Assembly (NCBI RefSeq): GCF_900163785.1
Contig: NZ_FUKN01000001.1
Span: forward strand, 186,001-250,000
Length of the DNA stretch: 64,000 nt
Source of the DNA: Psychrobacter sp. JB385
Lineage (GTDB): Bacteria > Pseudomonadota > Gammaproteobacteria > Pseudomonadales > Moraxellaceae
Reading direction: 5' to 3'
This document shows positions 54,626 through 63,925 of the stretch, in pieces. The stretch's first letter is position 1. Every line of letters begins with the position of its first letter. Below the pieces are notes generated by a model. That model ran no database searches, was not told the origin of the DNA, and worked only from the letters and a program-made list of their open reading frames with translations. Position numbers and translations under genes: made by a program.

Positions 54626-55798
54626 TCAATGATGATGACCCATATGACTGTCCATCGCTTCTGTACGCTCTGAGATATTACAAACCAGTGCACTGCTATG
54701 CGCTTGAGTTTGCGGATGTGACGAGCTCTCAACCTGAATGGTGGCATGATGAATATCAAGGGCAAGTAATCTTTGCTCAAGATTGGCAATCAATATACTT
54801 GAGTCATGAATACTCATGTCCCCATCGACAGTCACATGACAGGATAAAGCGTTTAAACCACTAGTAATGCTCCAAACATGCAGGTCATGGACTTCTTTTA
54901 CCTGCGGGTGTTGTTGTAGTGTTTGCTCAATCTCGACTAAAGATATATGAGACGGCGTACCTTCCATGAGAATATGGACGGAGTTACGTACGACACGATA
55001 GCCACTGACCAATATAAGAACGGCGACGATCACTGAGGCGAGGGCATCCGCCCAGACCCAGCCAAACCCCATCATCAATAGAGCAGCAATGATAGCAGCA
55101 ACCGAACCCATCAGGTCACTCAATACATGTAGATAAGCACTGTGCATATTGAGATTGACGGCTTCTTTTTTGTTTGATGATTGAGTGTCTTCTTTACCAT
55201 GACTGTGTGTATGATCGCTGTCATTATGTTGACTTCGATGCATGAGCCACGCCACCAAAATATTGATCAGCATGCCGACTATCGCCACAATCAACATGCC
55301 TTGAGTTGCGATTTCCGGCGGAGAATTAAAGCGTTTGATGGCTTCATAAAAAATCATTAAAGCAATGACAATCAACGTTGCCCCATTTACCGTCGCAACT
55401 AAAATCTCAAAGCGTTTATAGCCAAAAGTTTTTTGATGAGTGGCCGATTTTTCTCCGATTTTAAAAGCCATCAAGGTGACGCCAAGTGCGATGGCATCAC
55501 TCAGCATGTGACCTGCATCAGACAATAACGCTAAGCTTCCTGTCAGCCAGCCACCAATCGCCTCGATGAACATATAGCTTGTGATGATGATAAAGCTAAA
55601 AAGCAAGGTTTTCTGATAACCTCTCGTATCTCGCGCTGCGACTGCTTGTGTAGAGTGTGGCTCATGCTCATGACTGTCTTGTTTGCCGTATCCATCATGT
55701 GCATCACCAGAGTGCGGCCCATGTGTATGAGCAGCATTTTGATGAGAAGGATGATTGGAAGTAGAGTTTGACTTCTTTGGCGTCATAGCAACACTCAA
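54626..55798 (-). CDS. Cation diffusion facilitator (CzcD/ZitB-like) metal exporter
   Basis: Exports Zn2+, Co2+ or Cd2+ in exchange for protons. The His-rich N terminus (about residues 15-50) is followed by six membrane helices; the transport-site motifs are LLSDAGHMLSDAIAL in helix 2 and HVLSDLMGSV in helix 5 (HxxxD/DxxxD types). A second His-rich loop (HTHSHG) lies between helices 4 and 5, and the cytoplasmic CDF domain includes VHDLHVWSITSGLNALSCHV. The protein ends in HMGHHH. 390 residues, longer than ~310 owing to the His-rich parts. Zinc is the likeliest substrate by analogy. Confidence 0.88.
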   Translation of the reverse strand: MSVAMTPKKSNSTSNHPSHQNAAHTHGPHSGDAHDGYGKQDSHEHEPHSTQAVAARDTRGYQKTLLFSFIIITSYMFIEAIGGWLTGSLALLSDAGHMLSDAIALGVTLMAFKIGEKSATHQKTFGYKRFEILVATVNGATLIVIALMIFYEAIKRFNSPPEIATQGMLIVAIVGMLINILVAWLMHRSQHNDSDHTHSHGKEDTQSSNKKEAVNLNMHSAYLHVLSDLMGSVAAIIAALLMMGFGWVWADALASVIVAVLILVSGYRVVRNSVHILMEGTPSHISLVEIEQTLQQHPQVKEVHDLHVWSITSGLNALSCHVTVDGDMSIHDSSILIANLEQRLLALDIHHATIQVESSSHPQTQAHSSALVCNISERTEAMDSHMGHHH

Positions 55799-55931
55799 AT
55801 TTGAAAGAGTTAAAGGGTCTGTACTGACTTCTTACCGTATAGCGATGTGGCTTTAAGCAGCAGCCGACAGTGTGACTATGAATTTAACATAGCTTGAGAT
55901 GAGAGGTTGTAGTGACGACGTAAAACTCACA

Positions 55932-58208
55932 TCACCAGCCTATAGGATCAATATCTAAAGTCAGCTTAAGGTATTTGGCACTGGGTAGCGCGGTTGCCAG
56001 TTGCCACCACTGATTTAGGACACGGTGTAATTGTTGTCGATCCTTGGCCAATAGGAGCAATTGCGCATGGTAGCGACTGTTCTTTTTACTCATTGGGGCA
56101 TCGATAGGGCCAAGCACAGCCAGATTGTGAGCAGTTGGCAAGATATCAATGGCATCCTTTAGTGCTTTAGTGGTAGCCGCCATTGTTTTGCCTTCACAGC
56201 GGATAAGCGCGGCATAGCTATAAGGAGGCAGACCCATCATTTTACGTTCTTGTAGCAATTCACGAGCAAATGACAGATAACCGTCTTTGACCAGTTTTAA
56301 TAATAGCTCATTATCGGGTTGTAAGGTTTGAATCAGTACACGTCCCGCTTTGTCACCGCGTCCAGCGCGTCCCGCTACCTGAACCATCAGTTGGGCAGTG
56401 TGCTCAGGTGAGCGAAAATCTGCTGATAAAAACCCGCGATCGGCATTAGGCAAGCAAACAAGAGTGACATTGGGAAAGTGATGACCTTTGGCGACCATTT
56501 GTGTGCCGACTAAGATAGCAGGCTTGCCTTCATTGATACGTTGATAGATGTTTTCCCAGCTGTTCTTTAACCGTGTGGTGTCACGATCAATTTGAATAAT
56601 GGGATAAAGGTCTTTACTGGTTTGTGGATTGGCAAAGATGGCATGTAGGTTTTCGCTCAGTCTGGTGGTTCCCATACCTTTAGCATCTAGGTTTTGACTG
56701 CCGCAATCAGGACAGACAGCAGGGATATAAGCTTGCCAATCACAGTGATGGCACTTTAAATAAGAATGGCTATGCTGAGCTTGATTGTTGTAATGAACCG
56801 TCAAATGAGCATCACAACGAGGACAGTCCGCTTGCCAACCGCAGGCTTTACAGAGCAAAACAGGCGCATAGCCACGGCGGTTTAAAAAGATCAATACTTG
56901 ATCGCCTGCCTCTAGCGTTTGGCGTATTGCGCCAATAAGTGTGTCGGTCAAACCAGTATCATAACGCGCACCATCGTCAGTGGTTTGCTGATGAGTGCTT
57001 TGTAGTCGAGCATCAATAAGCTGCATCGTTGCAGGATTGGCATTACCAGGTCGAGTCAGCAGTTGGTACTCTACCAGCTTACCTTCATCGACCAATTTTA
57101 GATGTTCAAGAGAAGGCGTGGCTGTACCAAGTACGACAGGTATGTTGTGTTGAAAGCCACGATATAGGGCAACATCAGCGGCATGATAACGCAATGTGTC
57201 TTGCTGCTTATATGATCCATCATGTGCTTCATCAACGACAATGAGTCCCAGATTTGCAAAATGATATAGTAGAGCCGATCGTGTACCAATGATGATCTGT
57301 GCATGACCAGTACGGCAGTCTTGCCATCCTTGTAAACGGTGGGTGTTGTTCATGCCTGAATGGAGTAAGACAATATGCGCTGCAAATCGACTGGCAAAGC
57401 GCGCGCGCGTCTGCGGCGTCAAACCGATCTCTGGCACAAGAATCAAAACCTGCTTCCCAGCTTCTAATACCGCTTGCATTGCTTGCAAATAGACTTCCGT
57501 CTTACCACTGCCTGTAATGCCATTTAACAAAATACCTGTGTAGCGCTTGGCTTCATGGGCTGCAATAATGGCATCAACGGCACGCTGTTGCTCTGCATTC
57601 AGATCTAGGGGCATTTTTGCTAATTTGACAGGAGAAGGGGCTTGTTTTGACTCAATATAACGTTCGATAAGTCCTTTGTCTTCGAGTGTCTTTAAGAACT
57701 CTCTTTGCATTCCTTCTAACAACAAAATATCTTCACTGGCACCACGTTCACCATGGAGCTTGAGCATATCAAATTGCTGTTTTTGCTTTTTGGCATTGGC
57801 ACGGAAATCATCATCCGTCACATGAGGCAAAATCCGCCAATGGGTGATCAGAAGATCTAAAGGCTTACCTTGGCGCACCAAGCTTGGCAAAATGACGGCT
57901 AACACATCCCCTAATGGATAATGGTAATAGCGCGCCAGCCAATTGGCCAGCTTTAGCATACTATCGTCTAAAATAGGGTCGACATCCAAGCACTTATTGA
58001 TGGGTTTTAATTTGTTCAGAGGGACGCTACTATCTGCCTCAGAAATATGAGCAATGACAATACCGATCAAGGTTTGACGACCAAATGACACTTCAACGCG
58101 CGTACCAATTTTTGGTATCGACGCATTTGGCAACGCGCTCATATCTGCTGGTAGACGATAGTCAAATACCCGATAAAGGGGAACGGGCAGCGCAACTTGT
58201 ACCAACAT
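55932..58208 (-). CDS. priA: Primosomal protein N' (replication restart helicase PriA)
   Basis: Restarts stalled replication forks by 3'-5' unwinding and loading of the primosome. The N-terminal 3'BD domain begins VALPVPLYRVFDYRLP; helicase marks are GITGSGKTEVYL (Walker A), VVDEAHDGSYKQQ (DEAH) and AGRAGRGDKAGRV; the zinc-binding insertion has CKACGWQADCPRCDAHL and CHHCDWQAYIPAVCPDCG (eight Cys). 758 residues is typical of the family. With dciA, it is one of two DnaB-loading functions in the window. Confidence 0.96.
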   Translation of the reverse strand: MLVQVALPVPLYRVFDYRLPADMSALPNASIPKIGTRVEVSFGRQTLIGIVIAHISEADSSVPLNKLKPINKCLDVDPILDDSMLKLANWLARYYHYPLGDVLAVILPSLVRQGKPLDLLITHWRILPHVTDDDFRANAKKQKQQFDMLKLHGERGASEDILLLEGMQREFLKTLEDKGLIERYIESKQAPSPVKLAKMPLDLNAEQQRAVDAIIAAHEAKRYTGILLNGITGSGKTEVYLQAMQAVLEAGKQVLILVPEIGLTPQTRARFASRFAAHIVLLHSGMNNTHRLQGWQDCRTGHAQIIIGTRSALLYHFANLGLIVVDEAHDGSYKQQDTLRYHAADVALYRGFQHNIPVVLGTATPSLEHLKLVDEGKLVEYQLLTRPGNANPATMQLIDARLQSTHQQTTDDGARYDTGLTDTLIGAIRQTLEAGDQVLIFLNRRGYAPVLLCKACGWQADCPRCDAHLTVHYNNQAQHSHSYLKCHHCDWQAYIPAVCPDCGSQNLDAKGMGTTRLSENLHAIFANPQTSKDLYPIIQIDRDTTRLKNSWENIYQRINEGKPAILVGTQMVAKGHHFPNVTLVCLPNADRGFLSADFRSPEHTAQLMVQVAGRAGRGDKAGRVLIQTLQPDNELLLKLVKDGYLSFARELLQERKMMGLPPYSYAALIRCEGKTMAATTKALKDAIDILPTAHNLAVLGPIDAPMSKKNSRYHAQLLLLAKDRQQLHRVLNQWWQLATALPSAKYLKLTLDIDPIGW

Positions 58209-58279
58209 AAAATATACCCATCGCCTTTAGGCAGTTAAATTTTAGACAATCAAATCATGATCAAAAGGGATAATAGCAA

Positions 58280-58307
58280 TAAGCCCAAATAGTGATATTT
58301 GGGCTTA
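58280..58307. other. Perfect 12-bp hairpin between ridA and priA
   Basis: TAAGCCCAAATA and TATTTGGGCTTA are fully complementary with a GTGA loop. No T tract follows on either strand, so it may be a processing site, a weak terminator or an RNA-stability element. Confidence 0.5.
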
Positions 58308-58367
58308 CGTTGAAAAAGATAGCACAATTTTGAGTACTTGAGCATTTATACGATAGCGATAGCCGTA

Positions 58368-58748
58368 TTAGTCAATGTATAGAATGGACTCAATCTCAAC
58401 CACGCCACCTTTTGGCAGTGCAGCTACCTGCACCGCAGCACGGGCTGGATATGGCTCGCTTAGATTGGCAACAAACACTTCATTTAGAGCCGCAAAGTCG
58501 TTCAAATCGGTTAATGACACATTAAACTTGACCACATCATTCAAGCTACCGCCAGCAGCTTCGCAGATGGCTTTGATGTTTTCAAAAACTTGCTCAGCTT
58601 GTGCCTTAAAGCCCTCTCTTAATTCCATCGTCTCAGGGTCAAAACCGAGCTGTCCTGAGATATAGACGGTTTTGTCAACTTTTACGGCTTGTGAATAAGT
58701 ACCAACGGCGGCAGGGGCTTTGTCTGTTTGAATGGTTTGACGAGTCAT
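58368..58748 (-). CDS. ridA: Enamine/imine deaminase RidA
   Basis: Hydrolyses reactive 2-aminoacrylate and related enamines from PLP enzymes. The 126-residue trimeric YjgF fold is clear: AVGTYSQAVKVDKTVYISGQLG, AICEAAGGSLNDVVKFNVSLTDLNDF (in parts) and the catalytic Arg in YPARAAVQVAALPKGGVVEIE. GGAC lies upstream of the ATG. It follows spoT on the same strand after about 260 bases and precedes priA, a spoT-ridA order seen in many relatives. Confidence 0.94.
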   Translation of the reverse strand: MTRQTIQTDKAPAAVGTYSQAVKVDKTVYISGQLGFDPETMELREGFKAQAEQVFENIKAICEAAGGSLNDVVKFNVSLTDLNDFAALNEVFVANLSEPYPARAAVQVAALPKGGVVEIESILYID

Positions 58749-59005
58749 GTGATGTCCTTTTTATAACTTTTGGGTTTATAGCTTTTGGTTAACAATTTCT
58801 AAATTTATAGTTCTCGAGCTTATAGCTTTCTAGTCTGATGTATAGCGTATTGCATGTCTAAAGACGACACTATAAATAAAAACACGCCTGTCGTCTATTT
58901 GTTAGTAAACAAAACAGTTTATCACTGTTTTAGGTCTTTCCAAATGGCGCTGATTTTATTGATCAATGCCATTAGATGGTCAATAAAGCCAATCTTACCT
59001 GCTCA

Positions 59006-61204
59006 CTACAATTGGTACAGACGGATGATATTTGGGAAGCCAAGTAAGGAGCGCAGTTCACGAATACCTTGTGCTAAGTGATTGCGGCTACGTACAATGA
59101 TGTGAACGATAGTATCACTACTACGCACGTCGATGGTTTCAACACCAATATTCAACTGACGTAAATGATAAATAACTTCCGTAATTTGTTCGTCGCTTAG
59201 AGAAATAGACAATTTCAAATACGCAGGAAAGCGAATCTTTCCTGTATTTTTTATATCATGCTCGCCAGGGTCACCTTGCTTGACGGCGTTGTCATTACGC
59301 CAGCGCAGTTGAATGACTTGATAAGGGTTGTCTTTACGAATGTCATCAATCGAAAAACACTTATGTCGGTGCACGACCAATCCATGACGTGATAAATGAC
59401 CAACGATAGGATCACCATAAATGGGATGACAACAATTGGCAAAATCAAGCTCAACGCCAGACGCATTGACGATCAATTGCTGAGGCTGAGTCATGTCTTC
59501 GTTTTGTTCTTTTGCCTGTAAGTCATTGACTTCATCACTAAATAGGCGCGTCACCACCAATTGTGGCAGCAAAGTACCAGAGCTGATTTGTTCAAACAAA
59601 GCGTCCTTTTCTGTCAGGCCGCGCCATTCCGTCAGGTTTTTCCAGTCATTCTCTGTTAAGTCGTCGAGACTTTTTTGGTAGGTCTTAAGGGCGCGATCCA
59701 ATGCTTGCTGACCATGATGTCGCTTATTGGCGGTAGATAGATCTTTAAACCACCGCAAAATCTCTTCACGCGCTTTGTTGGTGACCACAAAGCCAAGCCA
59801 TTCCGCTTTTGGTTCTGAGTGACTGTTTACCTCAATTTCAATGAGCTGTCCGTTTTTGACCACCGTGCCCAGTTTTGCTGCTTTGTCATCGATGTTAGCA
59901 CCGACTGCCACATTACCAACCATGGGGCCAACGGCGTAAGCAAAATCTAGTGCGGTTGCGCCTTGCGGTAACTCATAGGCACGACCTTGCGGACTGTAAC
60001 AGATGATTTTACTAGAATGCAGATAATCCATTAGCTCGTTGATAGTAGAGACAGCCGCTGAAAAATCAGGACTGTTTTCATGCAAATTGTCTTCATCGAC
60101 CAAGTCTTTCATATTGCGTAATGAGGCTTGAATCACTGACTGGCTGATATCGGACGCGTGCTCTGCCCCAATAACCCCAAGTCTGGCAGCGTTTTGCATT
60201 TGCTTGGTCAAGATGGTGACTTTTACAACATCATTGTCGCGCTCATAAATCAAGGTAAGCGATTGACTACCGCCTGGTAGCGGTCTGCGAATATTGTCAG
60301 CGATGTGGCTGTCAGCAATTTGATATTTTTTAATCAGATAGTAAGCCAGCTTGTCACAGGATTCGATATTATCAAGGACAATCTCAAACGCATAATGACG
60401 CAGTAAGGAGTTAATCTCACCGCGATTGCGGAAAAATTGACGGTAGATGACCACGCGATTGTCTAAGACTTTGACCAGTCCATTCAGCTCTAAATTGGTA
60501 AGAACAATATTTAAGTAGCGATGAATGGCTTCTTTTTGAAAATTACGTCCCAGCCCATGTTGTAAAAGCTTGTCGGAGATTTTGTTATACATATCAGAGT
60601 TAAGATTGCGATAACAAAGCACTTCGATATAATCAGCAATGTCATTGAGACCCATCAGTCGTGCAAAAGGCACATAAAAGTCCAAGGTTTCTTGAGCCGT
60701 CGTACGCTGCTTTTCAGGACGCACGGCATCAAGCGTGGACATATTATGCAATCGATCAGCAAGCTTAATAATCAAGACACGAGGATCGGCCAATGTGGCA
60801 GTCAGAATCTTATGGAAAGTCGCGGCCTTGTTCTGTTGCTTATTGTGCGCCGAGGATTTGAGCTTGGTCACCCCATCGACCAATCTTGCCACAGCCTTGC
60901 CATAGCGCTCTTTGAGCTGCTCGTCGCTCACATCAGTATCTTCGACAGTATCATGCAAGATTGCTGCGATAATCGTATCTCGATCTAGACGAAAACCGGC
61001 CAAGATTTCAGCCACCGCAATAGGGTGAGTGATATAAGGCTCTCCTGATTTGCGCTTGTCTTTAATATGCGCAACATCACCGAACTCGCACGCATCAATA
61101 ATATCACGCCGTTCAGCAGCAGTGAGATAACCTACTGAGCGCAGTAAGTTATATTGAGCTTCATCTACCAGATGATGACTGAGTTTGGGTAAGGTTTGAC
61201 TCAT
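59006..61204 (-). CDS. spoT: (p)ppGpp hydrolase SpoT with degenerate synthetase domain
   Basis: RelA/SpoT homolog of 732 residues. The N-terminal HD hydrolase domain is intact: YITHP (His60), AAILHDTVEDT (His84-Asp85), VTKL and KLADRLHNMSTL. The next domain aligns with the synthetase but is decayed: the usual G-Y-Q-S-L-H block reads GGSQSL (311-316) and the catalytic Glu block EVQIRT reads KVTILT (328-333). TGS (about 405-465) and C-terminal ACT (about 660-732, LSISLSDEQITEVIYHLRQL) domains are present. This predicts ppGpp breakdown without synthesis, as reported for SpoT of Acinetobacter. AGGA precedes the ATG. It lies downstream of gmk-rpoZ, the classic order. Confidence 0.93.
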   Translation of the reverse strand: MSQTLPKLSHHLVDEAQYNLLRSVGYLTAAERRDIIDACEFGDVAHIKDKRKSGEPYITHPIAVAEILAGFRLDRDTIIAAILHDTVEDTDVSDEQLKERYGKAVARLVDGVTKLKSSAHNKQQNKAATFHKILTATLADPRVLIIKLADRLHNMSTLDAVRPEKQRTTAQETLDFYVPFARLMGLNDIADYIEVLCYRNLNSDMYNKISDKLLQHGLGRNFQKEAIHRYLNIVLTNLELNGLVKVLDNRVVIYRQFFRNRGEINSLLRHYAFEIVLDNIESCDKLAYYLIKKYQIADSHIADNIRRPLPGGSQSLTLIYERDNDVVKVTILTKQMQNAARLGVIGAEHASDISQSVIQASLRNMKDLVDEDNLHENSPDFSAAVSTINELMDYLHSSKIICYSPQGRAYELPQGATALDFAYAVGPMVGNVAVGANIDDKAAKLGTVVKNGQLIEIEVNSHSEPKAEWLGFVVTNKAREEILRWFKDLSTANKRHHGQQALDRALKTYQKSLDDLTENDWKNLTEWRGLTEKDALFEQISSGTLLPQLVVTRLFSDEVNDLQAKEQNEDMTQPQQLIVNASGVELDFANCCHPIYGDPIVGHLSRHGLVVHRHKCFSIDDIRKDNPYQVIQLRWRNDNAVKQGDPGEHDIKNTGKIRFPAYLKLSISLSDEQITEVIYHLRQLNIGVETIDVRSSDTIVHIIVRSRNHLAQGIRELRSLLGFPNIIRLYQL

Positions 61205-61586
61205 AAAGCAACAATCCTATTTCCATTATCTATTTGCCTAACTGTTTATCGAAAGAATAAACTATCAATATAAACAGGGACTTAATTGAATGCTGACTAC
61301 TAAACAGAAGCCTAATGAAAAAGCTGAAGACAGTTAGACCATTCTCTAATTAATCGCAAATCGTATTCAAAGTCAACTGATAAGCGAGTAGGGACGATAA
61401 AAACGTAAAAATTCTGCCTCAAAGGTTTATTTTGAGGTATAAATGGCAATTACAACCGTTAAAACAATATCGTTACAACCAAAAAACCACAGCCTGTGCT
61501 GTGGTCTCTATCGTCACCGTGTATTGATCTATAAAACGATCGTTCGCTTTATGACATTATACAATGGACGTTATCAATGCGCTTTA
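61205..61586. other. Spacer rpoZ-spoT
   Basis: About 380 bases, long for this operon. It holds a strong minus-strand terminator at 61481-61505, so spoT probably has its own promoter. Confidence 0.5.
61481..61505 (-). terminator. Terminator after rpoZ
   Basis: ACCACAGC/GCTGTGGT with a 4-base loop; six A at 61481-61486 form the T tract on the minus strand. Confidence 0.85.
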
Positions 61587-61847
61587 TTAGAAGCTATGAT
61601 CGCCTGACAATGCCAAATCCAGTGAACTGGTTGCAAAGTGATGCTCTGGCTGATTTAAAATATCACGTGTGATTTTGCCGGCAGCAATTTCACGCAAAGC
61701 CAATACGGTAGGCTTGTCATTATCGACATTAACCAATGGTTCGGCGATACCTTTAGCCAATTGACGCGCGCGTTTGCTTGCCACCAAAATCAACTCAAAG
61801 CGATTATCAACATTATCTAAGCAATCTTCAATCGTCACTCGTGCCAT
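61587..61847 (-). CDS. rpoZ: RNA polymerase omega subunit
   Basis: Small subunit that chaperones beta' and forms part of the ppGpp site on RNA polymerase. [30 protein letters not shown] is the family N terminus (cited in part: [16 protein letters not shown]), and [12 protein letters not shown] follows. 86 residues. GAGG precedes the ATG. The MAR motif that contacts ppGpp in enterobacteria (Ala2-Arg3 region) is present. gmk is 175 bases upstream and spoT downstream. Confidence 0.96.
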   Translation of the reverse strand: MARVTIEDCLDNVDNRFELILVASKRARQLAKGIAEPLVNVDNDKPTVLALREIAAGKITRDILNQPEHHFATSSLDLALSGDHSF

Positions 61848-62022
61848 AAATAGCTACCTCGGTTGTTTTTACCAGTCACGGACATGCGCCGCCACTCAAT
61901 AAAAATAATAACAAAAATATAAAAAAGGAATAGCTAGACATTATAGCATTTTTTGCTCAGTCGCGTAGTTGCTTTTTATATTCACTTGCCAAATGAGTCA
62001 TAAATGGTAAACCATATTTGGT

Positions 62023-62649
62023 TTATTCGGCTGCTTCATCGCTGAGCAGGCTAGCAATGGTGCGATGATAGCGCTGCTGTTGGCGCTTAAGGGTTTGTCT
62101 ATCCGCCACGATAATGGCTTTCAGTTCAGCTAAGGCCACCTCAAAGTTATCATTGATAACCACATAATCGGCATTTACGTATTGTGCCATTTCAGTGACT
62201 GCGCCAGCAAGGCGTTGCTCGATTACTTCTACGCTATCTTGTCCGCGAGTTGAGAGACGTTGACGTAGTGTCGTCAGGCTAGGCGGTAAAATAAAAACCA
62301 TGATGGCATCGGCAAACATGTTTCTGATCTGCGTCGCCCCTTGCCAATCAATCTCCAAAATCACATCAATGCCTGCGGCAAGCTGGGTGCGGACGCTTTG
62401 CTCAGATGTGCCGTAATAATTGCCAAATACCTCAGCATGCTCCAAGAATTGGCCTGCATTGATACCGTTGGTGAAGCTGTCGACATCAGTGAAATGATAG
62501 TGCTGACCATCAATCTCGCCAGGACGCGGTGCGCGAGTGGTATGTGAAACACTGACGGTCAAGTCATTGGTGGTGGCAAGCAGTTGTTTTACCAATGAGG
62601 TCTTGCCTGTACCCGAGGCAGCGGTGATAATAAATAATGAACCTGTCAT
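62023..62649 (-). CDS. gmk: Guanylate kinase
   Basis: Phosphorylates GMP to GDP. P-loop [15 protein letters not shown] near residue 9; GMP-binding [21 protein letters not shown] and [11 protein letters not shown], plus the lid with [17 protein letters not shown]. 208 residues is standard. Proximity to rpoZ and spoT links GTP supply and ppGpp metabolism. The leader contains a terminator-like hairpin about 65 bases before the start. Confidence 0.96.
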   Translation of the reverse strand: MTGSLFIITAASGTGKTSLVKQLLATTNDLTVSVSHTTRAPRPGEIDGQHYHFTDVDSFTNGINAGQFLEHAEVFGNYYGTSEQSVRTQLAAGIDVILEIDWQGATQIRNMFADAIMVFILPPSLTTLRQRLSTRGQDSVEVIEQRLAGAVTEMAQYVNADYVVINDNFEVALAELKAIIVADRQTLKRQQQRYHRTIASLLSDEAAE

Positions 62650-62968
62650 ACAATATGTCCTAGTAAACAGCTAAAAAATGTCCTAGCGAAGGGCGAGAGG
62701 CTGGTAAAAATAAAAAACGCCATCATGTATGGCGATAAGAATTAAAATCGATGCGTTATTATAAAGTGCTTTTGTGACTTTTATTTTAATAAAGCCGACC
62801 TGATCAACCCAGTATCCCTATACTGACTTTTGACGATAGAGTATGGGTATTTTCAAAGGCAATAAAAGCAAATTATGATAAAGTAGAGCATTGCTTTTAT
62901 TCCAACTTTTACATTGAAGCGGTTTAAAATACGCTTTAACTATAAATTATCTAATGATAGGCCTGTTT
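62650..62968. other. Divergent spacer gmk/ispH
   Basis: About 320 bases. On the minus strand, AGGACAT occurs twice before gmk (one copy serving as ribosome site), preceded by the terminator-like hairpin at 62711-62733. Confidence 0.4.
62711..62733 (-). terminator. Terminator-like hairpin in the gmk leader
   Basis: On the minus strand CGCCAT/ATGGCG with a 5-base loop is followed by TTTTTTATTTTT. There is no gene upstream on that strand, so it may attenuate gmk. Confidence 0.6.
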
Positions 62969-63925
62969 ATGCAAATTTATCTTGCCAACCCTCGTGGATT
63001 TTGTGCTGGTGTGGATCGTGCGATTGCGATTGTGAATGAAGCATTGACGCGTTTTGAGCCACCCATTTATGTTCGCCATGAGGTAGTACATAATAAATTT
63101 GTTGTCTCTGATTTGGCAAATCGCGGTGCCGTATTTGTGGAAGAGCTTGACGAAGTACCAGATGGGTCAATTGTTATTTTTTCGGCGCATGGCGTGTCAA
63201 AAGCCGTTGAAGATGAGGCGGAGCGTCGCGATTTGACAGTATTTGATGCCACTTGTCCGCTAGTCACCAAAGTGCATATTGAGGTTGCAAAGTTTGCGCA
63301 AGAAGGTATGGATGCGGTACTGATTGGCCATGCTGGACATCCTGAAGTTGAAGGCACGATGGGCCGCTTTAACCGTCGCCACGGTGGCCAGATTCATCTG
63401 GTCGAAAATGAAAGCGATGTCGAAGCACTCAGCGTACAAAATCCTGAGCGCTTAGCGTTTGTTACCCAAACCACGTTGTCGATGGACGACACAGCGCGCG
63501 TTATCGATGCTTTACGTGGTAAGTTTCCTAGTATTCAAGGGCCGCGCAAAGACGATATTTGTTATGCCACCCAAAACCGCCAAGATGCGGTAAAAGATTT
63601 GGCCAGTCGCTGCGAAGTGGTCTTGGTGGTGGGTTCACCAAACTCTTCAAACTCCAATCGTCTGCGTGAGTTGGCTGAGCGTATGAATTGCCAAGCTTAC
63701 TTAATTGACAATGCTAGTGAGATGAATAGCAGCTGGTTGGATGGTGTACAAAGTGTTGGTGTGACCGCTGGGGCTTCAGCGCCTGAGGTGCTTATTCAAG
63801 AAGTCCTACAGCAGCTGCAAGATTGGGGTGGCGATTTGCCAAGTGAGTTGTCAGGTATCGAAGAAAACGTAATATTTAGCTTACCAAAGGCGCTACGTAT
63901 TCCTGTTACGCAGGTAGGTAAATAA
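62969..63925 (+). CDS. ispH: 4-hydroxy-3-methylbut-2-enyl diphosphate reductase IspH
   Basis: Last step of the MEP isoprenoid pathway, a [4Fe-4S] enzyme. The three cluster cysteines are in [25 protein letters not shown] and [21 protein letters not shown] and [15 protein letters not shown] bind substrate. The start at 62969 (MQIYLANP) matches the family N terminus and follows AGG; an ATG at 62954 adds five residues. About 318 residues. It is not linked here to ribF-ileS-lspA. After the stop, the last 75 bases of the window show no gene. Confidence 0.96.
   Translation: MQIYLANPRGFCAGVDRAIAIVNEALTRFEPPIYVRHEVVHNKFVVSDLANRGAVFVEELDEVPDGSIVIFSAHGVSKAVEDEAERRDLTVFDATCPLVTKVHIEVAKFAQEGMDAVLIGHAGHPEVEGTMGRFNRRHGGQIHLVENESDVEALSVQNPERLAFVTQTTLSMDDTARVIDALRGKFPSIQGPRKDDICYATQNRQDAVKDLASRCEVVLVVGSPNSSNSNRLRELAERMNCQAYLIDNASEMNSSWLDGVQSVGVTAGASAPEVLIQEVLQQLQDWGGDLPSELSGIEENVIFSLPKALRIPVTQVGK

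Noticed and set aside
58854..59081. 75-codon plus-strand ORF downstream of spoT
   Set aside because: It overlaps the 3' end of spoT on the opposite strand and lacks a ribosome site; its amino-acid pattern is that of an antisense frame.
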